The translations under genes and the position numbers were made by a program. A DNA stretch of 64,000 nucleotides from Kitasatospora aureofaciens (lineage in GTDB: Bacteria > Actinomycetota > Actinomycetes > Streptomycetales > Streptomycetaceae): the NCBI GenBank assembly GCA_000720845.1, contig JODU01000014.1:124001-188000 (forward strand), in the 5' to 3' direction. The notes below the pieces were generated by a model. It was not told the DNA's origin and did no database searches. It saw nothing but the letters and a program-made list of their open reading frames with translations. Positions 15,097-23,039 of the stretch are shown here, piece after piece. How positions within the stretch are numbered: position 1 is the stretch's first letter; each line of letters opens with the position of its first letter.

Positions 15097-16902
15097 ATGG
15101 CCACTCCCCTGTCCGACACCCCTCTGTCCCCGCTCCGGACGATCGCCGTCGTCGGCCTCGGCACGATGGGCACCGGCATCGCCGAGGTCCTGGCCGGGGC
15201 CGGCCGCGAGGTCGTCGGCATCGACGTCAGCGAGGCGCAGGCCGTCAAGGCGGTCGCCGCGCTGGAGTCCTCCACCGCCCGTGCCGTCGAGCGCGGGCGG
15301 CTGACCGAGGAGGAGCGCGCCGCAGCCCTGGGCCGCGTCCGCACCTCCACCGATCTGCGGGCCGCCGCCGACGCCGACCTGGTGATCGAGGTGGTCCCGG
15401 AGTCGTACGAGATCAAGCAGCGGGTCTTCCGGGAGCTGGACGGGATCGTGCGCCCGCAGACCATCCTGGCCACCGGCACCAACGCGCTGTCCGTCACGCG
15501 GCTGGCCGCGGACTCGGCCCGCCCGGAGCGCGTGCTCGGCCTGCACTTCTTCAACCCGGCCCCGGCGATGAGGCTGGTCGAGGTCGTCTCCTCGGTGCTG
15601 ACCGCGCCCGCCGCCGTCACGGCCGTCACGGACCTGGCCCTGGACCTCGGCAAGGAGCCGGTCGCGGTCGGGGACCGGCCCGGTTTCGTCGCGGACGGGC
15701 TGCTGTTCGGCTACCTCAACCAGGCCGCGGCGATGTACGAGGCGAACTACGCCTCCCGCGAGGACATCGACGCCGCGATGCGCCTCGGCTGCGGCCTGCC
15801 CATGGGACCGCTGGCGCTGCTCGACCTGGTGGGCGTGGACACCGCGCGCACGGTCCTGGAGGCCATGTACGCCGCCTCCCGGGACCGTCTGCACGCCCCC
15901 GCGCCGATCCTCAGGCAGCTCAGCGAGGCGGGCCTGACGGGGCGCAAGGCGGGGCGCGGCTTCTACACCTACGAGGCGCCCGGCAGCGCGGTCGTGGTGC
16001 CGGACGCGCTGACCCCGGGCGAGGGCGGCACCGCGGTCGCCGGGCGTCCGGTCCGCGCGGTGGGCGTGGCCGGTTCGGGCACCATGGCGTCCGGCATCGC
16101 GGAGGTGTTCGCCAAGGCCGGCTACGAGGTGGTGCTGGCCGCCCGCAGCGCGGAGAAGGCGCAGACGGCCAAGGCCCGGATCGGCAAGTCCCTGTCCCGG
16201 TCGGTCGACAAGGGACGTATGACCGCCGAGGCGGCCGCGCGGACGCTGGAGCTGATCACACCGACGGGCACGTACGACGACTTCGCCGACGTCGACCTGG
16301 CCGTGGAGGCCGTCGCCGAGGACCTGGAGGTGAAGCGGCAGCTGTTCGGCACGCTGGACAAGGTCTGCAAGCCCGGCGTGGTGCTGGCCACCACCACGTC
16401 CTCGCTGCCGGTCGTGGCCTGCGCCCGTGCCACCTCGCGCCCGCAGGACGTGATCGGCATGCACTTCTTCAACCCGGCCCCGGCGATGAAGCTGGTCGAG
16501 GTGGTCCGCACCGTGCTGACCGCCGACGACGTGCACGCCACCGTCCACGAGGTCTGCGCCAAGGTGCGCAAGCACGCCGTGGACTGCGGCGACCGGGCGG
16601 GGTTCATCGTGAACGCGCTGCTGTTCCCGTACCTGAACAACGCCGTCAAGATGGTGCAGGAGCACTACGCGACGCTCGACGACATCGACGCGGCGATGAA
16701 GCTGGGCGGCGGCTACCCGATGGGCCCGTTCGAGCTGCTCGACGTGGTCGGACTCGACGTGTCGCTGGCCATCGAGAAGGTGCTGCACCAGGAGTTCCGC
16801 GACCCGGGGCTGGCCCCCGCACCGCTTCTCGAGCACCTGGTGGCCGCGGGCTGCCTCGGCCGCAAGACGGGACGCGGTTTCCGCGAGCATGCCCGCCGCT
16901 GA
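15097..16902 (+). CDS. 3-hydroxybutyryl-CoA dehydrogenase, tandem two-copy fusion
   Basis: 601 aa containing two complete 3-hydroxyacyl-CoA dehydrogenase units (about 1-300 and 310-601). Each has the NAD-binding Rossmann motif (TIAVVGLGTMGTGIAEVLAG and AVGVAGSGTMASGIAEVFAK), the catalytic-His motif (GLHFFNPAPAMRLVEVV and GMHFFNPAPAMKLVEVV) and the C-terminal GLPMGPLALLDLVG / GYPMGPFELLDVVG. It interconverts acetoacetyl-CoA and 3-hydroxybutyryl-CoA, feeding crotonyl-CoA formation. Single-domain enzymes of about 285 aa are usual; this is an internal duplication with both catalytic His motifs intact. It lies upstream of the TetR gene and ccr and is likely functionally tied to the ethylmalonyl-CoA pathway. 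Confidence 0.93.
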   Translation: MATPLSDTPLSPLRTIAVVGLGTMGTGIAEVLAGAGREVVGIDVSEAQAVKAVAALESSTARAVERGRLTEEERAAALGRVRTSTDLRAAADADLVIEVVPESYEIKQRVFRELDGIVRPQTILATGTNALSVTRLAADSARPERVLGLHFFNPAPAMRLVEVVSSVLTAPAAVTAVTDLALDLGKEPVAVGDRPGFVADGLLFGYLNQAAAMYEANYASREDIDAAMRLGCGLPMGPLALLDLVGVDTARTVLEAMYAASRDRLHAPAPILRQLSEAGLTGRKAGRGFYTYEAPGSAVVVPDALTPGEGGTAVAGRPVRAVGVAGSGTMASGIAEVFAKAGYEVVLAARSAEKAQTAKARIGKSLSRSVDKGRMTAEAAARTLELITPTGTYDDFADVDLAVEAVAEDLEVKRQLFGTLDKVCKPGVVLATTTSSLPVVACARATSRPQDVIGMHFFNPAPAMKLVEVVRTVLTADDVHATVHEVCAKVRKHAVDCGDRAGFIVNALLFPYLNNAVKMVQEHYATLDDIDAAMKLGGGYPMGPFELLDVVGLDVSLAIEKVLHQEFRDPGLAPAPLLEHLVAAGCLGRKTGRGFREHARR

Positions 16903-16965
16903 GCGGCCGGACGACTGGTTCCGGCCCGAGGAGGACTGGGGCGGGCTGCTGGGTCCGGCCGGGTC

Positions 16966-16990
16966 TCCCCCGCCCCGCGCGGGCGGGGGA
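16966..16990 (+). terminator. Hairpin terminator after the dehydrogenase gene
   Basis: Perfect 10-bp stem TCCCCCGCCC / GGGCGGGGGA with loop CGCGC, 63 nt past the stop codon and before the TetR promoter. Short A tract rather than T run follows. Confidence 0.6.
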
Positions 16991-17026
16991 AGCCCCGGTC
17001 ACGCGCATGATTGCGCCCGCATGCAG

Positions 17027-17032
17027 TACGTT
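17027..17032 (+). promoter_or_regulatory. -10 hexamer of likely leaderless TetR-gene promoter
   Basis: TACGTT, followed by 6 nt and the ATG at 17039. This decides the start: the alternative ATG at 17021 would lie upstream of the transcription start. Confidence 0.5.
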
Positions 17033-17038
17033 CGGGTC

Positions 17039-17854
17039 ATGTCCCAGCCCGCCAAGTCCTCACGTACCTCAGCCACGTCCGACGCGCCGGAGAGCGCGGC
17101 CGGCAGCCGAGCCGCCGCCCAGCGGCTCAAAATGCGCCGGGAGCTGGCGGCCGCGGCGATGGAGCTGTTCGCGACCAAGGGGTACGAGGCGACCACCGTC
17201 GACGAGATCGCGGCGCAGGCCGGGGTCGCCCGCCGCACCTTCTTCCGCCACTTCCGCTCCAAGGAAGAGGCGATCTTCCCGGACCACGACGACACCCTGG
17301 TGCGCGCCGAGGCGGTGCTCAACGCGGCGCCCGCGCACGAGCATCCGCTCGACACGGTGTGCCGCGGCATCAAGGAAGTCATGAAGATGTACGCGGCCCG
17401 GCCGGAGATCTCGGTCGCCCGCTACAAGCTGACGCGTGAGGTGCCCACCCTGCGCGAGGCGGAGATCGCGTCGGTGGCCCGTTACGAGCGTCTGTTCACC
17501 CGCTACCTGCTGGGCCACTTCGACGAGCACGCGCACGACGACGACGCCAACGACGACCCGCTGCTCGCGGAGGTCGCGGCGTCCGCCGTGGTCACCGCGC
17601 ACAACCACGTGCTGCGGCGCTGGCTGCGGGCCGACGGGCAGGGTGACGTGGAGGCGGAGCTGGACCACGCCTTCGCGATCGTGCGGAAGACCTTCGGCAC
17701 GGGCATCGGGGCGGGACGCACCACGGCCTCCACCGGCCGGCCGGCCGCCTCCTCCGCCTCCGTGCGGGGCGAGGTGCTCGTGACGGTGGCGCGCACCGAC
17801 GCGCCGCTGCACGAGGTCATGCGCACCATCGAGCAGGCCCTCAAGGAGCGCTGA
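17039..17854 (+). CDS. TetR family transcriptional regulator
   Basis: 271 aa. N-terminal HTH: MRRELAAAAMELFATKGYEA, TVDEIAAQAGVARRTFFRHF, then the ligand domain. An unusual acidic/His stretch EHAHDDDANDD lies mid-protein, and a C-terminal extension rich in Ala/Ser/Thr is followed by a conserved VARTDAPLHEVMRTIEQAL. It lies directly upstream of ccr on the same strand but is separated by a strong terminator, and a perfect palindrome sits in the ccr promoter spacer. A role as the local regulator of the ethylmalonyl-CoA genes is the natural inference. No Shine-Dalgarno precedes the start. Confidence 0.9.
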   Translation: MSQPAKSSRTSATSDAPESAAGSRAAAQRLKMRRELAAAAMELFATKGYEATTVDEIAAQAGVARRTFFRHFRSKEEAIFPDHDDTLVRAEAVLNAAPAHEHPLDTVCRGIKEVMKMYAARPEISVARYKLTREVPTLREAEIASVARYERLFTRYLLGHFDEHAHDDDANDDPLLAEVAASAVVTAHNHVLRRWLRADGQGDVEAELDHAFAIVRKTFGTGIGAGRTTASTGRPAASSASVRGEVLVTVARTDAPLHEVMRTIEQALKER

Positions 17855-17876
17855 CCGCCCTTTCCGCACTGTGACG

Positions 17877-17903
17877 ACGGCCACCCACCGGGTGGCCGTT
17901 TTT
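17877..17903 (+). terminator. Rho-independent terminator after the TetR gene
   Basis: Perfect 10-bp stem ACGGCCACCC / GGGTGGCCGT, loop ACC, followed by a run of T. The clearest classical terminator in the window; it isolates the regulator from ccr. Confidence 0.85.
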
Positions 17904-18178
17904 GCATGTCGACGCCCCTTTTTCACCTCCGGCGCGAGATGATTCGATCGATCATCGCTCATCTGTCGCGTAAAGAATTCATCTGAGAACAGTTTCTGGC
18001 ACTCAGTGCCTTGCGGGGTGACACGCGGTGTCATACGTTGAAGGTGTTCGGGCTGTCCCCGCACCTCATCCCCTGCGCGTCCGAACGCCTGCGTCACAGG
18101 CACACACCCTCACCTCAGCACCACCGACGCAACCCTCAGCGCCCCTCCCTCAGGGCGCTCACCGCCGGAGGCAACACC
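17904..18178 (+). promoter_or_regulatory. ccr promoter region with palindromic operator
   Basis: TTGCGG (18011-18016) and TACGTT (18034-18039) form -35 and -10 boxes with exactly 17 nt between them. The spacer contains the perfect palindrome TGACACGCGGTGTCA (18019-18033). A second palindrome GGCAC-TCA-GTGCC (17998-18010) directly precedes the -35 box. The 5' untranslated region is about 130 nt. The layout is that of a repressor-controlled promoter; the adjacent TetR protein is the first candidate. Confidence 0.6.
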
Positions 18179-19522
18179 GTGACCGTGAAGGACATCCTGG
18201 ACGCGATCCAGTCGCCCGACTCCACGCCGGCCGACATCGCCGCACTGCCGCTCCCCGAGTCGTACCGCGCGATCACCGTGCACAAGGACGAGACGGAGAT
18301 GTTCGCGGGACTGGAGACCCGCGACAAGGACCCCCGCAAGTCGATCCACCTGGACGACGTGCCGGTGCCCGAGCTGGGCCCCGGCGAGGCCCTGGTGGCC
18401 GTCATGGCCTCCTCGGTCAACTACAACTCGGTGTGGACCTCGATCTTCGAGCCGCTGTCCACCTTCGGGTTCCTGGAGCGCTACGGCAGGGTCAGCGAGC
18501 TGGCCAGGCGCCACGACCTGCCGTACCACGTCATCGGCTCCGACCTGGCCGGCGTCGTCCTGCGCACCGGCCCGGGCGTCAACGCCTGGCAGCCGGGCGA
18601 CGAGGTCGTCGCGCACTGCCTCTCCGTCGAGCTGGAGTCGTCCGACGGCCACAACGACACGATGCTCGACCCCGAGCAGCGCATCTGGGGCTTCGAGACC
18701 AACTTCGGCGGCCTCGCCGAGATCGCGCTGGTCAAGTCCAACCAGCTGATGCCGAAGCCCGGTCACCTCAGCTGGGAGGAGGCAGCCGCTCCCGGCCTGG
18801 TCAACTCCACCGCCTACCGGCAGCTCGTCTCCCGCAACGGCGCCGGCATGAAGCAGGGCGACAACGTGCTCATCTGGGGCGCCAGCGGCGGACTCGGCTC
18901 CTACGCCACCCAGTTCGCCCTCGCCGGCGGCGCCAACCCGATCTGTGTCGTCTCCAGCGAGCAGAAGGCCGACATCTGCAGGGCGATGGGCGCCGACGCG
19001 ATCATCGACCGCAGCGCCGAGGGCTACAGGTTCTGGAAGGACGAGAACACCCAGGACCCGAAGGAGTGGAAGCGCTTCGGCAAGCGCATCCGCGAACTCA
19101 CCGGCGGCGAGGACATCGACATCGTCTTCGAGCACCCCGGCCGGGAGACCTTCGGCGCCTCCGTCTTCGTCACCCGCAAGGGCGGCACCATCACCACCTG
19201 CGCCTCGACCTCGGGCTACATGCACGAGTACGACAACCGCTACCTGTGGATGTCCCTGAAGCGCATCATCGGCTCCCACTTCGCCAACTACCGCGAGGCC
19301 TGGGAGGCCAACCGCCTCATCGCCAAGGGCAAGATCCACCCGACGCTCTCCAAGGTGTACTCCCTCCAGGACACCGGCCAGGCCGCCTACGACGTCCACC
19401 GCAACCTCCACCAGGGCAAGGTCGGCGTGCTGTGCCTGGCGCCCGAGGAGGGCCTGGGCGTGCGCGACCAGGACAAGCGCGCGCAGCACCTCGACGCCAT
19501 CAACCGCTTCCGGAACGTCTGA
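18179..19522 (+). CDS. ccr: Crotonyl-CoA carboxylase/reductase
   Basis: 447 aa, GTG start with GGAGG 8 nt upstream. Catalyses NADPH-dependent reductive carboxylation of crotonyl-CoA to ethylmalonyl-CoA. Zinc-independent MDR fold: IGSDLAGVVLRTGPGVNAWQ, NADPH loop WGASGGLGSYATQFALAGG. Residues known to hold CO2 in this enzyme are recognisable: Asn in ASSVNYNS, Phe-Glu in WGFETNFGG, His in GSHFANYREA. The N-terminus VKDILDAIQS and the C-terminus INRFRNV match Streptomyces Ccr. First gene of ccr-ecm-mcl-mch-mcd. It also supplies ethylmalonyl-CoA for polyketide synthesis. Confidence 0.98.
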   Translation: MTVKDILDAIQSPDSTPADIAALPLPESYRAITVHKDETEMFAGLETRDKDPRKSIHLDDVPVPELGPGEALVAVMASSVNYNSVWTSIFEPLSTFGFLERYGRVSELARRHDLPYHVIGSDLAGVVLRTGPGVNAWQPGDEVVAHCLSVELESSDGHNDTMLDPEQRIWGFETNFGGLAEIALVKSNQLMPKPGHLSWEEAAAPGLVNSTAYRQLVSRNGAGMKQGDNVLIWGASGGLGSYATQFALAGGANPICVVSSEQKADICRAMGADAIIDRSAEGYRFWKDENTQDPKEWKRFGKRIRELTGGEDIDIVFEHPGRETFGASVFVTRKGGTITTCASTSGYMHEYDNRYLWMSLKRIIGSHFANYREAWEANRLIAKGKIHPTLSKVYSLQDTGQAAYDVHRNLHQGKVGVLCLAPEEGLGVRDQDKRAQHLDAINRFRNV

Positions 19523-19532
19523 GGAGCGCCGG

Positions 19533-21560
19533 ATGAGTGAGCGTCAGAAGGACCGGCCGTGGCTCATGCGCACCTACGCCGGTCACTCCACGGCCGAGGC
19601 GTCCAACGAGCTGTACCGGCGCAACCTCGCCAAGGGCCAGACGGGTCTGTCGGTCGCCTTCGACCTGCCGACCCAGACCGGGTACGACTCCGACCACGTC
19701 CTCGCCCGCGGCGAGGTCGGCCGGGTCGGCGTGCCGGTCGCGCACCTCGGTGACATGCGCCGGCTGTTCCAGGACATCCCCCTGGAGCAGATGAACACCT
19801 CGATGACCATCAACGCCACGGCCATGTGGCTGCTGGCGCTCTACCAGGTCGTCGCGGAGGAGCAGGGCGCGGACATCACCAAGCTCCAGGGCACGACCCA
19901 GAACGACATCGTCAAGGAGTACCTGTCCCGGGGCACGCACGTCTTCCCGCCGGGACCGTCGCTCCGCCTGACGACGGACATGATCGCGTACACGGTCTCC
20001 CACCTGCCCAAGTGGAACCCGATCAACATCTGCAGCTACCACCTGCAGGAGGCGGGCGCCACGCCGGTGCAGGAGATCGCGTACGCGATGTCCACCGCGA
20101 TCGCCGTCCTCGACGCGGTGCGGGACAGCGGTCAGGTGCCGCAGGAGCGCATGGGCGACGTGGTCGGCCGCATCTCCTTCTTCGTCAACGCGGGCGTCCG
20201 ATTCGTCGAGGAGATGTGCAAGATGCGCGCCTTCGGCCGCATCTGGGACCGCGTCACCCGCGAGCGCTACGGGATCGAGAACCCCAAGCACCGCCGCTTC
20301 CGCTATGGCGTCCAGGTCAACTCCCTGGGCCTGACCGAGGCGCAGCCGGAGAACAACGTCCAGCGGATCGTGCTGGAGATGCTCGCCGTGACCCTCTCCA
20401 AGGACGCCCGCGCGCGTGCCGTGCAGTTGCCGGCCTGGAACGAGGCGCTCGGCCTGCCGCGCCCCTGGGACCAGCAGTGGTCGCTGCGCATCCAGCAGGT
20501 GCTGGCGCACGAGAGCGACCTGCTGGAGTACGAGGACATCTTCGAGGGTTCGAAGGTGATCGAGGCCAAGGTCGAGGAGCTGGTCGACGCGGCCTTCGCG
20601 GAGATCGGGCGCATCGAGGAGATGGGCGGTGCGTTGGCCGCCGTCGAGTCCGGCTACCTCAAGTCGCAACTGGTCGCCTCGCACGCCGAACGCCGGGCCC
20701 GGATCGAGTCCGGCGAAGAGAAGATCATCGGTGTCAACGCCTTCGAGGGCACCGAGCCCAACCCGCTGACCGCCGACCTGGACACCGCGATCCAGACGGT
20801 CGACCCGGCGGTGGAGGCCCGTGTCATCGCCTCGCTGCAGCACTGGCGCGACACCCGCTACCAGCCGCCCTTCAACCACCCGCGCCCTTGCAAGGCCCTG
20901 GAGAAGCTGAAGGAGGCCGCGCGCGGCACCGCCAACCTCATGGAAGCCACCCTGGAGTGCGCCCGGGCCGGCGCCACGACCGGCGAGTGGGCGGGGGCGC
21001 TGCGCGAGGTCTTCGGCGAGTTCCGGGCGCCCACCGGCGTGTCCTCGGCGCCGGCCGCGGTCACCGCGGAGGAGGGCTCGGCCCTGTCCCAGGTGCGCCG
21101 CAAGGTGGAGCTGACGGCCAAGGAGATGGGCGTCGGCAAGCTCCGCTTCCTGGTCGGCAAGCCCGGCCTGGACGGCCACTCCAACGGCGCCGAGCAGATC
21201 GCCGTGCGCGCCCGCGACGCCGGGTTCGAGGTGGTCTACCAGGGCATCAGGCTCACCCCGGAGCAGATCGTGGACGCCGCCCTGGCGGAGGACGTGCACG
21301 CGGTGGGCCTGTCCATCCTGTCCGGCTCGCACGCCCAGCTGGTGCCGGACGTGCTCGAACGGCTCCGTGGGGCCGGTGCCACAGACATCCCGGTGATCGC
21401 CGGTGGCATCATCCCGAACGGTGACGCCGAGGAACTGCGGGCCGCGGGAGTGGCCGCGGTCTTCACCCCGAAGGACTTCGACATCACCGGCATCATCGGC
21501 CGGATCGTCGACGAGATCCGGAACGCGAACAAGCTCGACCCCCTGGAGGTCCCCGCATGA
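19533..21560 (+). CDS. ecm: Ethylmalonyl-CoA mutase (coenzyme B12-dependent, MeaA)
   Basis: 675 aa. Converts (2R)-ethylmalonyl-CoA to (2S)-methylsuccinyl-CoA. The N-terminal TIM barrel has GLSVAFDLPTQTGYDSDH and TSMTINATAMWLLALY; the C-terminal cobalamin domain has the base-off motif GKPGLDGHSNGAEQIA (DxHxxG) with SILSGSH and VIAGGIIP. Both domains are on one chain, as in other MeaA proteins, unlike the two-subunit isobutyryl-CoA mutases. ATG 10 nt after the ccr stop, with GAGGAG made from the stop region. Overlaps the next gene by 4 nt (ATGA). Confidence 0.97.
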   Translation: MSERQKDRPWLMRTYAGHSTAEASNELYRRNLAKGQTGLSVAFDLPTQTGYDSDHVLARGEVGRVGVPVAHLGDMRRLFQDIPLEQMNTSMTINATAMWLLALYQVVAEEQGADITKLQGTTQNDIVKEYLSRGTHVFPPGPSLRLTTDMIAYTVSHLPKWNPINICSYHLQEAGATPVQEIAYAMSTAIAVLDAVRDSGQVPQERMGDVVGRISFFVNAGVRFVEEMCKMRAFGRIWDRVTRERYGIENPKHRRFRYGVQVNSLGLTEAQPENNVQRIVLEMLAVTLSKDARARAVQLPAWNEALGLPRPWDQQWSLRIQQVLAHESDLLEYEDIFEGSKVIEAKVEELVDAAFAEIGRIEEMGGALAAVESGYLKSQLVASHAERRARIESGEEKIIGVNAFEGTEPNPLTADLDTAIQTVDPAVEARVIASLQHWRDTRYQPPFNHPRPCKALEKLKEAARGTANLMEATLECARAGATTGEWAGALREVFGEFRAPTGVSSAPAAVTAEEGSALSQVRRKVELTAKEMGVGKLRFLVGKPGLDGHSNGAEQIAVRARDAGFEVVYQGIRLTPEQIVDAALAEDVHAVGLSILSGSHAQLVPDVLERLRGAGATDIPVIAGGIIPNGDAEELRAAGVAAVFTPKDFDITGIIGRIVDEIRNANKLDPLEVPA

Positions 21561-22519
21561 CCACGGTCAACCGCCTTCGCCCCCGGCGTTCCTGCCTGGC
21601 GGTGCCCGGCTCGAACCCGCGCTTCCTGGAGAAGGCCCAGGGCCTCCCCGCCGACCAGGTCTTCCTGGACCTGGAGGACGCCTGCGCGCCGCTCGCCAAG
21701 CCCGAGGCACGGCACACGATCGTCAAGTTCCTCAACGAGGGCGACTGGACCGGCAAGACCCGCGTCGTGCGCGTCAACGACTGGACGACCGAGTGGACGT
21801 ACCGGGACGTCGTGACGGTGGTGGAGGGCGCGGGCCCGAACCTGGACTGCATCATGCTCCCGAAGGTCCAGGACGCCCAGCAGGTCGTCGCCCTCGACCT
21901 CCTCCTCACCCAGATCGAGAAGACGATGGGCTTCGAGGTCGGCCGGATCGGCATCGAGGCGCAGATCGAGAACGCGCAGGGTCTGAACAACGTCAACGAG
22001 ATCGCCCAGGCGAGCCCGCGCGTGGAGACCATCATCTTCGGCCCGGCCGACTTCATGGCGTCCATCAACATGAAGTCCCTGGTCGTGGGCGAGCAGCCGC
22101 CCGGCTACCCGGCGGACGCCTACCACTACATCCTGATGAAGATCCTGATGGCCGCCCGCGCCAACAACCTCCAGGCGATCGACGGCCCCTACCTGCAGAT
22201 CCGCAACGTGGACGGCTACCGCGAGGTCGCACGGCGCGCCGCCGCCCTCGGCTTCGACGGCAAGTGGGTCCTGCACCCGGGCCAGGTCGAGGCGTCCAAC
22301 GAGATCTTCTCGCCCTCCCAGGAGGACTACGACCACGCCGAGCTGATCCTGGACGCGTACGACTACTACACGTCCGAGGCGGGCGGCAAGAAGGGCTCGG
22401 CGATGCTCGGCGACGAGATGATCGACGAGGCCAGCCGCAAGATGGCCCTGGTCGTCTCCGGCAAGGGGCGTGCCGCCGGCATGCGGCGCACCAGCAAATT
22501 CGAGATCCCGGAGGGCTGA
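21557..22519 (+). CDS. mcl: HpcH/HpaI aldolase family: (3S)-malyl-CoA/beta-methylmalyl-CoA lyase
   Basis: 320 aa. Cleaves beta-methylmalyl-CoA to glyoxylate and propionyl-CoA, the final step of the local pathway. Citrate-lyase beta-type barrel: RSCLAVPGSNPRFLEKAQ, DQVFLDLEDACAP (metal/substrate Glu-Asp), RVVRVNDW, IEAQIENAQGLNNVNEIA (metal Glu), IFGPADFMASINM (Asp), KWVLHPGQVEASNEIFSPS. Length and motifs match actinobacterial and alphaproteobacterial Mcl1. Coupled to ecm by ATGA overlap. Confidence 0.95.
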   Translation: MTTVNRLRPRRSCLAVPGSNPRFLEKAQGLPADQVFLDLEDACAPLAKPEARHTIVKFLNEGDWTGKTRVVRVNDWTTEWTYRDVVTVVEGAGPNLDCIMLPKVQDAQQVVALDLLLTQIEKTMGFEVGRIGIEAQIENAQGLNNVNEIAQASPRVETIIFGPADFMASINMKSLVVGEQPPGYPADAYHYILMKILMAARANNLQAIDGPYLQIRNVDGYREVARRAAALGFDGKWVLHPGQVEASNEIFSPSQEDYDHAELILDAYDYYTSEAGGKKGSAMLGDEMIDEASRKMALVVSGKGRAAGMRRTSKFEIPEG

Positions 22520-22524
22520 GGGCC

Positions 22525-23037
22525 ATGCAGTTCGGACGCACCTACGAGGAGTTCGAGGTCGGGGCGACGTACAAGCACTGGCCCGGGAAGACGGTCACGG
22601 AGTACGACGACCACCTGTTCTGTCTGCTCACCATGAACCACCACCCGCTCCACATGGACACCAACTACGCCGAACAGACGACGGACTTCGGCAAGAACGT
22701 GGTGGTGGGCAACTACATCTACTCGCTCCTGCTCGGCATGTCCGTCCCGGACGTCTCCGGCAAGGCGATCGCCAACCTGGAGATCGAGTCGCTCAAGCAC
22801 GTGGCGCCCACCTTCCACGGCGACACGGTCTACGGCCAGACCACCGTGCTCGACAAGTGGCCCTCGAAGTCGAAGAACGACCGGGGCATCGTCCACGTCG
22901 AGACCAAGGGCTACAAGCAGGACGGCACGCTGGTCTGCGTCTTCCGCCGCAAGGTGATGGTGCCGACCGAGACGTACATCAAGGAGCGCGGCGGCGAGCA
23001 GCCGGGCCGCCCCGAGCTGAAGGAACAGGGGAAGTAG
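22525..23037 (+). CDS. mch: Mesaconyl-CoA hydratase (MaoC-like, single hot-dog form)
   Basis: 170 aa MaoC-type dehydratase with MQFGRTYEEFEVGATYKHW, the catalytic-region VTEYDDHLFCLLTMNHHPLH (Asp and His of the MaoC dyad) and a C-terminal VVHVETKGYKQ-type strand (IVHVETKGYKQDGTLVCVFR). It hydrates mesaconyl-CoA to beta-methylmalyl-CoA. The characterised Rhodobacter/Methylobacterium enzymes are about twice as long with two hot-dog domains, so this protein must dimerise to form the complete site. Position between mcl and mcd supports the assignment; the stop TAG is 2 nt before the mcd ATG. Confidence 0.9.
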   Translation: MQFGRTYEEFEVGATYKHWPGKTVTEYDDHLFCLLTMNHHPLHMDTNYAEQTTDFGKNVVVGNYIYSLLLGMSVPDVSGKAIANLEIESLKHVAPTFHGDTVYGQTTVLDKWPSKSKNDRGIVHVETKGYKQDGTLVCVFRRKVMVPTETYIKERGGEQPGRPELKEQGK

Positions 23038-23039
23038 AG

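Noticed and set aside
17021..17038. Earlier ATG for the TetR gene
   Set aside because: It lies upstream of the predicted -10 box TACGTT and has no ribosome binding site.
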